Part shown: piece after piece, positions 25,044 to 32,488 of the stretch
Layout of the letters: each line of letters begins with the position of its first letter
How positions within the stretch are numbered: the first letter of the stretch is position 1
Source: RYN-230 sp036509255
Lineage (GTDB): Bacteria; Actinomycetota; Actinomycetes; Streptosporangiales; Streptosporangiaceae
DNA length: 64,000 nucleotides
Reading direction: 5' to 3'
Assembly (NCBI GenBank): GCA_036509255.1
Contig: DATCFY010000218.1
Coordinates: forward strand, 1-64,000
Notes under the pieces: generated by a model
Told to the model about the DNA's origin: nothing
The model's database searches: none
Seen by the model: only the letters and a program-made list of their open reading frames with translations
Position numbers and translations under genes: made by a program

Positions 25044-25784
25044 GTGAAAGCATCTCCCGAGGCGCAGCAGCGGCTCCTTGAATTGGCCGATCTCGACGCC
25101 GAACTGAACCGCCTGGATCACCGGCGGCGGACCATCCCTGAGATCGAGGAAGCCGACCGGATCGAGACTCGGGATCGCGAGCTGCATGACGAGATCGTGG
25201 CCCTGGAAGCTGAGGAAAAGGATCTCGGCCGGGAGCAGGGCAAGGCCGAGGCCGACGTCGACCAGGTCCGGACCCGGGTGGACCGGGACCGCAAGCGGCT
25301 CGACGACGGCCAGGTCTCCTCCGCCCGGGAGCTGGAGACTCTCCAGTCGGAGATCGCCTCGCTGCTGCGCAGGCAGTCTGACCTCGAAGAGATCGTGCTC
25401 GACGTGATGGAGCGCCGGGAATCCGCGCAGAGCCGCCGGGACTCCCTGGCCGCCGAGCGGTCCGGGCTGACCGGGCAGCTCCAGGACGTCGTCGCCCGGC
25501 GGGACGCCGCCCTGGCTCAGATCGCCGAGGAAGCGGGCAAGGCCCGCGGCGAGCGGGCGGAGGTCGCCTCCGGCGAGCCCGCCGACCTGCTGGCGCTGTA
25601 CGAGAAGTTGCGGGAACAGCACGGGGTGGGCGCCGCGGCCTTGCGCGGAGGCCGGTGCCAGGGCTGTCATCTCTCCCTCAACACGGTCGACCTGAACCGG
25701 ATCCGGGCCGCGGACCCCGACGAGGTGCTCCGCTGCGAGGAGTGCCGGCGGATCCTGGTCCGGACTCCCGAGTCCGGGCTGTGA
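25044..25784 (+). CDS. Coiled-coil zinc-ribbon protein (DUF164/CT398-like)
   Basis: Start GTG 25044; 246 residues. Residues ~10-175 form a long charged antiparallel coiled coil (ELADLDAELNRLDHRRRTIPEI, then heptads rich in Glu/Arg). The C terminus is a C4 zinc ribbon: GGRCQGCHLSLN and VLRCEECRRIL. This is the actinobacterial family represented by Rv2229c, which precedes the RNase H/phosphatase gene in mycobacteria exactly as here. The biochemical role is unsettled; nucleic-acid binding has been suggested for related proteins. The next gene begins 12 nt after the stop. Confidence 0.9.
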   Translation: MKASPEAQQRLLELADLDAELNRLDHRRRTIPEIEEADRIETRDRELHDEIVALEAEEKDLGREQGKAEADVDQVRTRVDRDRKRLDDGQVSSARELETLQSEIASLLRRQSDLEEIVLDVMERRESAQSRRDSLAAERSGLTGQLQDVVARRDAALAQIAEEAGKARGERAEVASGEPADLLALYEKLREQHGVGAAALRGGRCQGCHLSLNTVDLNRIRAADPDEVLRCEECRRILVRTPESGL

Positions 25785-25796
25785 CGGGCAGCCCCG

Positions 25797-26948
25797 GTGG
25801 CAGGCACGTCAGCGGCAGGCAGGCTGGTCGTTGAGGCGGACGGCGGCTCACGGGGTAACCCGGGACCGGCCGGGTACGGCGCCGTGGTCCGGGACGGCCA
25901 CTCCGGGGAAGTGCTCGCCGAGCTCCACGAGAGCGTGGGCACCACGACCAACAACGTCGCCGAGTACTCCGGGCTCATCGCGGGCCTGGAAAAGGCCGCG
26001 GACCTGGAACCCGGGGCTGACGTTCACGTCCGGATGGACTCCAAGCTCGTGGTGGAGCAGATGACCGGGCGCTGGAAGATCAAGCACCCGGCGCTGCAGC
26101 CCCTCGCGTCCCGGGCCAGCGCGGCCACCCGCCGCCTGGGCCGCGTCACCTACGAGTGGGTGCCCCGGGCCCGGAACTCCCACGCGGACCGGCTGGCCAA
26201 CCTGGCCATGGACGAGGCCAGGGACAGCGGGGGGCGGCCGGCCGGAGAGCGGGCGGCCGGGGAAGAGGCTTCGTCCCCTGAGAGCCAGGGCCCGCGGCCA
26301 GGCCCCGGCTGGACCGCGGCGCACAGCGAGCCCACCACCACCGTGCTGCTGCGGCATGGCGAGACCCCGCTGTCGGCCGAACGGCGGTTCGCCGGGCGCG
26401 GGGACATCCCGCTGACCGAGACCGGCAAGCTCCAGGCGAAAGCGGCCGCCCAGCGCCTCGCGGCGCGCGGGGGTGTCGAGCTCATCGTGTCCTCCCCGCT
26501 GCGGCGGGCCCGGCTGACCGCGGACGCGGTGGCGGCTTCCACCGGGGCCCCGGTTGAAGTCGACGACGGCTGGATCGAGACGGACTTCGGTGAGTGGGAA
26601 GGGCTGAGCTACGCCGAGGCCATGGAGCGCTGGCCCGAGGAGGTGACCGCCTGGATGAACGACACTTCCATCGCGCCCCCCGGGGGCGAGAGCTTCGCGG
26701 CCGCCGGCCGCCGGGTGCTGGCCGCGCTCGACCGGCTGCTGGACCGGGCCGAGCCGGGCCGGGTCGTGGTGGTCAGCCACGTCACCCCCATGAAGACCGT
26801 GCTCCGGCACGCGTTGCTGGCCCCGCCCGCGGCGCTGCGCCGGATGCATCTCGACGTGGCGTGCCTGTGCGAGGTCGACTGGTACGCGGACGGCCCGGTG
26901 GTGGTCCGGTCGCTCAACGACACCGCGCATCTGGCGCCCCGGGATTAA
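25797..26948 (+). CDS. Bifunctional RNase H / histidine-phosphatase protein (Rv2228c-like)
   Basis: GTG start; 383 residues. Residues ~8-145 are a type I RNase H: first Asp in VEADGGSRGNPGPAGYG, Glu in TNNVAEYSGLIAGL, Asp in VRMDSKLVVEQM, and final NSHADRLANLAMDEA. After a ~45-residue Glu/Ser linker comes a phosphoglycerate-mutase-type phosphatase (TVLLRHGETPLSAERRF, SSPLRRARLTADA, Glu in DFGEWEGLSY, VVSHVTPMKTVL). This is the Rv2228c fusion, with RNase H and alpha-ribazole-phosphatase-like (CobC) activities in mycobacteria. It is co-directional with the zinc-ribbon gene upstream and rnpB downstream. Confidence 0.93.
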   Translation: MAGTSAAGRLVVEADGGSRGNPGPAGYGAVVRDGHSGEVLAELHESVGTTTNNVAEYSGLIAGLEKAADLEPGADVHVRMDSKLVVEQMTGRWKIKHPALQPLASRASAATRRLGRVTYEWVPRARNSHADRLANLAMDEARDSGGRPAGERAAGEEASSPESQGPRPGPGWTAAHSEPTTTVLLRHGETPLSAERRFAGRGDIPLTETGKLQAKAAAQRLAARGGVELIVSSPLRRARLTADAVAASTGAPVEVDDGWIETDFGEWEGLSYAEAMERWPEEVTAWMNDTSIAPPGGESFAAAGRRVLAALDRLLDRAEPGRVVVVSHVTPMKTVLRHALLAPPAALRRMHLDVACLCEVDWYADGPVVVRSLNDTAHLAPRD

Positions 26949-26972
26949 TCGCCGGGGACGGGGCTGCCGCCC

Positions 26973-26978
26973 TATGCT
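26973..26978 (+). promoter_or_regulatory. -10 hexamer TATGCT of rnpB
   Basis: TATGCT lies 7 nt before the predicted 5' end of RNase P RNA. No -35 hexamer is convincing. Confidence 0.5.
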
Positions 26979-26985
26979 GGGGAGA

Positions 26986-27406
26986 CGGCGGGCGAGCCGG
27001 CCGGGCGGCCGCGCCGGGACTCCTGGTCCCGGTGAGGAAGGTCCGGGCTCCGCAGGGCAGGGTGGTCGGTAACGCCGACCCGGGGTGACCCGCGGGAAAG
27101 TGCCACAGAAAACAGACCGCCCAGGTACCGGGCTTGTGCCCGGTGCCCGGGTAAGGGTGAAACGGTGGTGTAAGAGACCACCAGCGCCGCAGGTGACTGC
27201 GGCGGCTCGGTAAACCCCACCCGGAGCAAGGTCAAAAGGGACTCTGGCTTTTGCCAGGGAACTGCGCGAGCGATTGAGGGCGGCCCGCCCGATGCTCGCG
27301 GGTAGACCGCATGAGGCTGTCAGCAATGGCAGCCCTAGATGGATGGCCGTCGGCCCGCTTCGGCGGGTGCACAGAACCCGGCCTACAGGCCGGCTCGCCC
27401 GCCGCC
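26986..27406 (+). ncRNA. rnpB: RNase P RNA (class A)
   Basis: The region has the universal elements of bacterial RNase P RNA: GAGGAAGGTCCGGGCTCC near the 5' side, ACAGAAAACAGACCGCC, GGGTAAGGGTGAAACGGTGGTGTAAGAGACCACC in pieces, and the 3' block with GGGTGCACAGAACCCGGCCTACAGG. The 5' sequence GGCGGGCGAGCCGG pairs with CCGGCTCGCCCGCC at the 3' end to form P1, which fixes the ends near 26986 and 27406. It processes the 5' leader of tRNA precursors. The last 243 nt (from 27164) occur a second time at 35097. Confidence 0.95.
27164..27406 (+). repeat. 243-bp direct repeat, left copy (3' part of rnpB)
   Basis: Identical to 35097-35339 except for two substitutions (both G/C here to A/T in the right copy). 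The copy lies inside the intact rnpB gene. Together the copies bound a block with a period of 7,933 bp. Confidence 0.97.
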
Positions 27407-27824
27407 TCACCTGACGAAAGTGCTGGCATGTCAGGTCGTGGCGGCGCCGTGCACGTTGACCTGTTCACCGGCGGTACACCTGTTACGGCTTTGACGCGTC
27501 TAGCTACCGGGACGGTCATGCACGAAGCCGGAGGGTTACCGGTGACGCGCGATACTGCCAGCGCCGCCATCCGGTCACTGCTTGGGAAGCTGACCCCGGC
27601 GGAACGGTCTGTGGTGTGGTGAGCCTCCGCGACTTGTTCGCGGCCAGGATCCGACGGCCGCTGGTGAGCTGAGCGGCCCGGACCAGCCCGGCCCCGCGCT
27701 GCCGGGTATTTATCCCTCGGCAGACAGGCACCCGCTCATCAACCCTGTGCCCTCCAGCCTGCTGATCCGCGGGTATGCGCGCGGATCACCCGAATCTCGG
27801 CTGCCACGGCCAGCTTGCCAGCGC
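27407..27824. other. No confident gene between rnpB and hxlR
   Basis: A 64-codon frame (27428-27622, starting MSGRGGAVHVDLFTGG) is open but lacks a ribosome site and has no recognised homology. The remainder has no feature I can support. Position just inside the left repeat makes it possible junction debris. Confidence 0.4.
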
Positions 27825-28289
27825 CTACACGAAGCGCACCTCGGCGTGCGGCGGCTCGTCCTCGGCGAGTACGTCGCAAGTCGGGCAGTACCACCGTGCC
27901 TCGATCGGGGTGCCGCATGCAGAGTGCCGGGGCGCTGCGGAGGGGTCGGTGTGCCCGGCTCCCCAATGCGCCAGGAGGCGGAGCGCGCCGGCGAGTTCCT
28001 TGCCCTCAGCGGTCAGTTCGTAGGCAGATCGTGGCGGCCGCTCCGAGTAGGGGCGAGCCACCAGTAGCGCTTCCCGCTCGAGCCGCTTGAGGCGCTCGGA
28101 GAGGATGTTCGGCGCAATGCCCGGGATCTGGTCGAGGAGATCGTTGAACCGGCGCGGCCCGGTGAGCAGGGCTTCCACCACGAGCAGCGTCCACCGGTCG
28201 CCGACCCTGGTCAGCGCCTCGGCAAGCGGCGACAAGGTGTGCTCCCGTTCGGCCATGAACCGATCGTAGCCGTCGTCTTGACATGTCAC
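27825..28289 (-). CDS. HxlR-family transcriptional regulator
   Basis: A 154-residue winged-helix regulator (LSPLAEALTRVGDRWTLLVVEALLTGPRRFNDLLDQIPGIAPNILSERLKRLE in parts), the HxlR core, followed by a C-terminal Cys cluster (SACGTPIEARWYCPTCDV) that looks like a small zinc ribbon. Start chosen at GTG 28289, because TACTAT lies 6 nt upstream (leaderless) inside the 20-bp palindrome; ATG 28256 is an alternative. The palindrome covers its own -10, so autorepression is likely. It is divergent from the htrA-like gene and probably controls both. HxlR proteins often sense quinones or electrophiles through Cys. Confidence 0.9.
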   Translation of the reverse strand: MTCQDDGYDRFMAEREHTLSPLAEALTRVGDRWTLLVVEALLTGPRRFNDLLDQIPGIAPNILSERLKRLEREALLVARPYSERPPRSAYELTAEGKELAGALRLLAHWGAGHTDPSAAPRHSACGTPIEARWYCPTCDVLAEDEPPHAEVRFV

Positions 28290-28296
28290 GGGAAGA

Positions 28297-28316
28297 TAGT
28301 AACTTGCAAGTTACTA
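28297..28316. promoter_or_regulatory. Perfect 20-bp palindromic operator between hxlR and htrA
   Basis: TAGTAACTTGCAAGTTACTA is an exact palindrome in the 48-bp gap between the two divergent genes. It overlaps the minus-strand -10 TACTAT (28301-28296) of hxlR. An HxlR dimer is the expected ligand. A TTGACA at 28278-28283 could be a -35 for the htrA side, but no good -10 follows. Confidence 0.75.
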
Positions 28317-28337
28317 CTTAATGGAGGCACGGGGGCA

Positions 28338-29249
28338 ATGGGAATTCTCGACGAGATACAACGGACCATCAGGCAACTGGCTGAGGGTGCCGGCTCCTCG
28401 GTCGTCGGCATCGGGCAGCGCTGGGGCGTCGGCTCGGGCATCGTGTTCAGTGAGGGGCGGGTGCTGACCAACGCGCACAATGTGCGCGGCGATGAGGTGG
28501 TGGTCACCTTCGCCGACGGACGCACAGCTGAGGGGACCGCAGCGGGACGCGACATCGACGGGGACCTCGCCATCATCGACGTCGACACCGGCGGAGTCCC
28601 GGCGCTCCCGTGGGCGGCCAGCGCGTCCGCCGGCATCGGAATGCCGGTCTTCGCCCTGGCTAACCCGGGCGGGCGTGGGCTGCGGGTGACGTCCGGGTTC
28701 GTCTCCGGCATCGAGCGGACCTTCCGCGGCCCGCGTGGCCGCCGCATCACCGGCAGCGTCGAGCACACCGCTCCGCTTCTGCCAGGGTCCTCGGGCGGTC
28801 CGGTCCTGGATGTGGGGGGGCAACTGCTCGGGATCAACACGAACCGCCTCAGCGAGGGCTTCTACCTGGCCATACCCGCCGACGAGGCGCTCCGCAGCCG
28901 CGCCGGTGCGCTAGCCCGCGGGGAGTCGGCAGAGCGGCCGCAGCTTGGCATTGCGATCGCGCCCGGGCATGTGGCCAGGCGGCTCAGGCGCGCGGTGGGC
29001 CTCCCCGACGCCGAGGGCGTGCTCATCCGGGAGGTGACGGAGGGCAGCCCGGCCGCACATGCCGGCCTCGCCCAGGGGGATCTGATCGTGGCGGCCGGGG
29101 GCCGGCCGGTACGCACGATCGACGACCTGTTCGACGCGCTTCCGGCAGCACGCGGTGACGCTCTCGAGCTGAACGTCTTGCGCGGCGCCGACGAACGGAC
29201 AATTCAGGTGATCTTCGGCGAGAGCGGCCAGCCTGAAGAGCAAGCATGA
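28338..29249 (+). CDS. Cytoplasmic HtrA/DegP-like serine protease with PDZ domain
   Basis: ATG 28338 follows GGAGGCACGGGG; 303 residues. There is no signal peptide or membrane helix, unlike classical HtrA. The trypsin-like domain has RWGVGSGIVFSEGRVLTNAHN (His), DIDGDLAIIDVDTGG (Asp) and LLPGSSGGPVLDVGG (Ser), so the triad is complete. A PDZ domain follows (~205-295): LRRAVGLPDAEGVLIREV, GSPAAHAGLAQGDLIVAAGG. The gene shares its regulatory region with hxlR. Inside the rnpB-flanked block it is one of only three clearly intact genes. Lack of export suggests a cytoplasmic quality-control or regulatory protease. Confidence 0.9.
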   Translation: MGILDEIQRTIRQLAEGAGSSVVGIGQRWGVGSGIVFSEGRVLTNAHNVRGDEVVVTFADGRTAEGTAAGRDIDGDLAIIDVDTGGVPALPWAASASAGIGMPVFALANPGGRGLRVTSGFVSGIERTFRGPRGRRITGSVEHTAPLLPGSSGGPVLDVGGQLLGINTNRLSEGFYLAIPADEALRSRAGALARGESAERPQLGIAIAPGHVARRLRRAVGLPDAEGVLIREVTEGSPAAHAGLAQGDLIVAAGGRPVRTIDDLFDALPAARGDALELNVLRGADERTIQVIFGESGQPEEQA

Positions 29250-29354
29250 GTTCCTCTCACGGCCGAGATCGCCTGCCCGAACGGCCGGGCCATCCTTCTG
29301 GATTTACGGGAGCGAGCCGCTCCTGAATTAGTCATTTCCTGTTACGACTATGAC

Positions 29355-29687
29355 ATGGAGAATCCTGCTGGCACCCAGCCCGGCGCTGCTGCCGACGTCA
29401 ATCTCAGCGCTGAGGCTGCGAGCCGATTCATTGCTGCAGCGGGCTCGTTGTGGATTCAGCTGGTGGAACCTGCGTGGTGGCGCACATCGACCTCGGGCCG
29501 GATCACCACACCCCATGGGGGCGTGAGGTGCACGGCGGTGTCTACACGGCCGCCGTCGAATCCGCCGCCAGCATCGGCGCCAGCCTGGCGGTGCGGGACC
29601 GGCGCCAGTTCGCGGTGGGCGTTCACAATGCGACCGATTTCCTGCGCCCGGCTACCTCCGGCCGGGCGGAGGTCATCGCCGAGCCCC
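29355..29687 (+). pseudogene. Hotdog thioesterase (PaaI-like) fragment
   Basis: After a leader in one frame (NLSAEAASRFIAAAG) the coding frame switches near 29440 to AHIDLGPDHHTPWG and HGGVYTAAVESAASIGASLAV, FAVGVHNATDFLRPATSGRAEVIAEP, the core of a PaaI/YdiI hotdog thioesterase. The last strand is missing, and the DNA continues directly into GH65 coding sequence in another frame. One frameshift and a 3' truncation make it non-functional. Confidence 0.75.
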
Positions 29688-31305
29688 CAACTGGCTGGTG
29701 CTCAAGCTGCGCCTCGAGGGCGAGGATGCGATCCGGCTCGCCGATGTGGAACTGCTCGGCTACCGGCACGAGCTCGAGATCGGCACCGCGACCGTGATCC
29801 GCGAGCTGCGCTTCCGTGATCATGCCGGCCGTGAGACGGCGCTGCGCAGCCGCCGGTTCGTGAGCATGGCCGACCTCCATCACGCGGGCATCGAGTGGAC
29901 GCTCACACCTGAGAACTGGTCAGGCCAGGTGGAGGTGGTATCCGGCCTCGACGGGCGCGTGACCAACAGCGGCGTCGCCCGCTACCGGCAGCTCGAGGGC
30001 CGCCACCTCGACCCAGTGTCACCGAGGACGTTCGGGCCCGAGGTGATCGCGCTGAAGGGTGCAGACGCGCCAGTCGAACCTGTACATCAGTGAGGCGGCG
30101 CGCACGCGCATCCTCGACGGGCGCGGCGAGCCGCTCGCCGTCGACCGCGGCCTCTACCAGATGGAGGACTACATCCAGCAGGTGCTCGCGTTCGATGTCC
30201 GGCAGGGCGCCGCGGTGCGGGTCGAGAAGATGGTGGCCTTCTTCACCTCGCGTGACCCCCGCGATCAGCGACACGCTGGCGAAGGCAGGCACGTCGGCGT
30301 TGCGCTACTCGGGATTCGAGGAGGCGTTCGCGCGGTATGCGTTGGCCTGGGACGAGCTGTGGCGGGTGTGCGACGTGGGCGTGCCAGGTGACGACCGCGT
30401 GCAGGTGTTGCTGCGGCTGTACATCTGCCGCATCCTCCATGTCTGCTCGCATCACACCGCCGACCTGGACGCCGGGGTGCCGGCCCGCGGCCTCAACGGC
30501 GAGGCCTACCGGGGGCACGTGTTCTGGGACGAGCTTTTCGTGTATCCGTTCCTGAACTTCCGCATGCCGGAGGTCACTCGCGGGCTGTTGATGTACCGCT
30601 ACCGGCGCCTGGGCGAGGCGCGCGCGGCGGCCCGCGAGGCAGGGATCCGCGGCGCGATGTTCCCGTGGCAGAGCGGCAGCGAGGGCAAGGAGGAGACCCA
30701 GCGCGTGCATCTCAACCCGCTCTCGGGGCGCTGGGAGCCCGATCTTAGCCATAACCAGCGACACGTCAACGTGGCGATCTTCTACAACATCTGGCACTAC
30801 TTCCAGACCACCGATGACCTGGCCTTTCTGCGCCGCTACGGCGCGGAGATGATGCTGGAGATCGCGCGCTTCTGGGCCTCGATCGCCCACTTCAACCCCG
30901 AGCGCGAGCGCTACGAGATCCACGGCGTGATGGGGCCAGACGAGTTCCACGAGAGGTACCCGGATGCCGCTGAGGGCGGCCTGCGCAACAACGCCTACAC
31001 CAACGTCATGGTGGCGTGGCTGTGCGACATCGCGCATGAGGTCCTCTCGCTCCTCCCCGCGACACGGGCCGACGCGCTGCGCGGGAAGCTGGGCCTCGGC
31101 GACGAGGAACTGCGCACGTGGGCGGACATGAGCCGCCGCATGTTCGTTCCCTTCCACGGCGACGGCGTCATCAGCCAGTTCGAGGGATACGAGGATCTCG
31201 CGGAGCTCGACTGGGACGCCTACCGCGCTAAGTACGGGAACGTCCAGCGGCTCGACCGGATCCTGCGTGCCGAGGGCGATTCTCCGGACCGCTATAGAGC
31301 CTGTT
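29688..31305 (+). pseudogene. GH65 glycoside phosphorylase, frameshifted and truncated
   Basis: The sequence begins inside the N-terminal beta-sandwich (NWLVLKLRLEGEDAIRL), shifts frame near 30060 (to QTRQSNLYISEAARTRILDG) and again near 30255 at a C-run (to PAISDTLAKAGTSALRY). It then reads on through the (alpha/alpha)6 barrel: GEAYRGHVFWDELFVYPFL, RGAMFPWQSGSEG and GVMGPDEFHERYP with the general-acid Glu. It ends at SPDRYRA where the IS5-type element begins. The start and the C-terminal ~150-200 residues are missing. Relatives act on trehalose, maltose or kojibiose. It differs clearly from the intact GH65 at 32489-34852. Confidence 0.88.
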
Positions 31306-32245
31306 TCTAAAGCCTCGGCGGGGTCTGTGGTATTGGTGCGAGGCGTCGGGTCATCTGCAGGATGGCGGCCCATTGGACCATAGCGGCGTGGTGGGCTGGC
31401 AGGCGTTCGTAGTCGCGGGCGCAGCGGCGCCGCCCGGGTGATCCAGGCCAGGGTTCGTTCGACGACCCAGCGGCGGGGCAGGACCTGGAAGCCCTTCATG
31501 TCCTCGGGGCGGGCAACGACCTCGATGGTGATGCCGTGGTGGTGGCGGGCCCAGGCGATCCAGTCGCCGTGGCAGGCGTTATCGACCCAGACGTGCGACA
31601 GGCGGTGGCGTCCCCGGGACCTGGCGGCGGCCACGAGCGGGAAGGCTGGGTCACGGTCTTGCGTGCTGGCCGGGGTGACGGCGACGGTGATCAGGAAGCC
31701 GAGGGTGCCGGTGAGGATGTGGCGCTTGCGGCCGTTGACTTCTTGTGGGGGTCAAAGCCGCTGGAGGCAGAGGGCACCACGCCTTCGGCTGACTCGTGGA
31801 CCGGCTGGGCGTCGATGCAGCCCGCGGAAGGCTCCGGGTGGCGCCCGGCCGCCCGGCGGGCCGCCGCGCGCAGGTCATCGGCCAGGCCGCCGGTGACCCG
31901 GTCCCGCTGCCAGGCAGCGAAGATCCCGTAGACCGTGCGCCAGGGCGGGAAGCCCGCGGGCATGGCCCGCCACCTGATCCCGTTACCGGCCAGGTACAAG
32001 ATCGCGTCCACGATCGCGCGGCGGTGATGCTTCTCCGGCCGGCCGCCCAGCGGGGTCTGCCATAACGGCACCGGCAGCAGCGGCGCGATGACCTCCCACT
32101 GCGCATCGGTCAGACCGGACGGGTAGCGGGGCCTGCGGGTCACACATCCGCACCTGCAGAGGCGCGGTGAGGTGACGGCACGGCGGCCGGCACGGTTGGA
32201 TGGCATGGCGGGCTCTTGGGGCAGATGGGGTGAGAACCTCTGCCA
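31294..32245 (-). mobile_element. IS5-family insertion sequence, degenerate
   Basis: The transposase frame fills 31307-32206. Left end GAGCCTGTTTCTAAAGCC (from 31294) and the inverted right end (about 32222-32245, minus strand GGCAGAGGTTCTCACCCC) share an imperfect terminal repeat around GTTTCTAAA/GGTTCTCAC. The insertion interrupts the GH65 reading frame. Exact ends and target duplication are not certain. Confidence 0.65.
31307..32206 (-). pseudogene. IS5-family DDE transposase with two frameshifts
   Basis: Frame 1 (from 32206) holds the N-terminal DUF4096-like part (GLTDAQWEVIAPLLP, GGRPEKHHRRAIVDAILYL, GIRWRAMPAGFPPW) and the first catalytic Asp in CIDAQPV, up to GFDPHKK. A one-base loss then moves the frame to VNGRKRHILTGTLGFL. 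The segment carries HVWVDNACHGDW (second Asp) and RRWVVERTLAWITR (catalytic Glu). A further shift leads to RCARDYERLPAHHAAMVQWA and the stop at 31307. The catalytic triad is retained, but two shifts prevent translation as one protein. IS5 elements of this group are not known to need two programmed shifts. Confidence 0.85.
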
Positions 32246-32257
32246 TACTTCACCGCA

Positions 32258-32350
32258 TTCCCCGACACGCTGCGGTTCATCATCGCCGTCAAGGACGCTG
32301 GCATCCGGGTCGCGGCCGCGTCATCGTCGAAGAACGCGAAGCTGTTCCTC
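32258..32350 (+). pseudogene. HAD phosphatase (beta-phosphoglucomutase-like) fragment
   Basis: About 30 codons read FPDTLRFIIAVKDAGIRVAA followed by SSSKNAKLFL, the conserved core of the beta-phosphoglucomutase-type HAD proteins that partner GH65 phosphorylases (as Rv3400 with Rv3401 in M. tuberculosis). Both ends are missing: the IS5 element abuts the 5' side and an IS3 remnant the 3' side. Confidence 0.65.
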
Positions 32351-32455
32351 GGCGTCGGGGTAACTCGGCCTGATCACCATCTGCTCTACTTCCAGCGCAG
32401 CATTGAAAGACTCAGCGAGGGGATTATCGGAGATACCAGTGCGCCCGGCTGACGC
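32342..32455 (-). mobile_element. IS3-family integrase-core remnant
   Basis: On the minus strand about 35 codons read GRTGISDNPLAESFNAALE and then YPDAEEQ, matching the end of the IS3 OrfB rve domain, where DNALAES..(A/S)TLK..LV is conserved. Only this scrap remains; no terminal repeats were identified. Confidence 0.7.
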
Positions 32456-32488
32456 CCGATGAATGCGCCCAAGGTCCAGGGTCCAGGG

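Noticed and set aside
25848..27410. A 520-codon open frame on the minus strand across RNase H/phosphatase and rnpB
   Set aside because: It overlaps two certain genes, including a structural RNA, and has no recognisable domain.
27311..27622. A plus-strand ORF starting inside rnpB
   Set aside because: The start lies in RNase P RNA, there is no ribosome site, and the protein is not recognised. Only the part after rnpB is mentioned as low-confidence sequence.
28278..28306. TTGACA as -35 of a htrA promoter
   Set aside because: The hexamer is perfect, but no -10 with acceptable sequence lies 16-18 nt downstream, so it was not called as a promoter.
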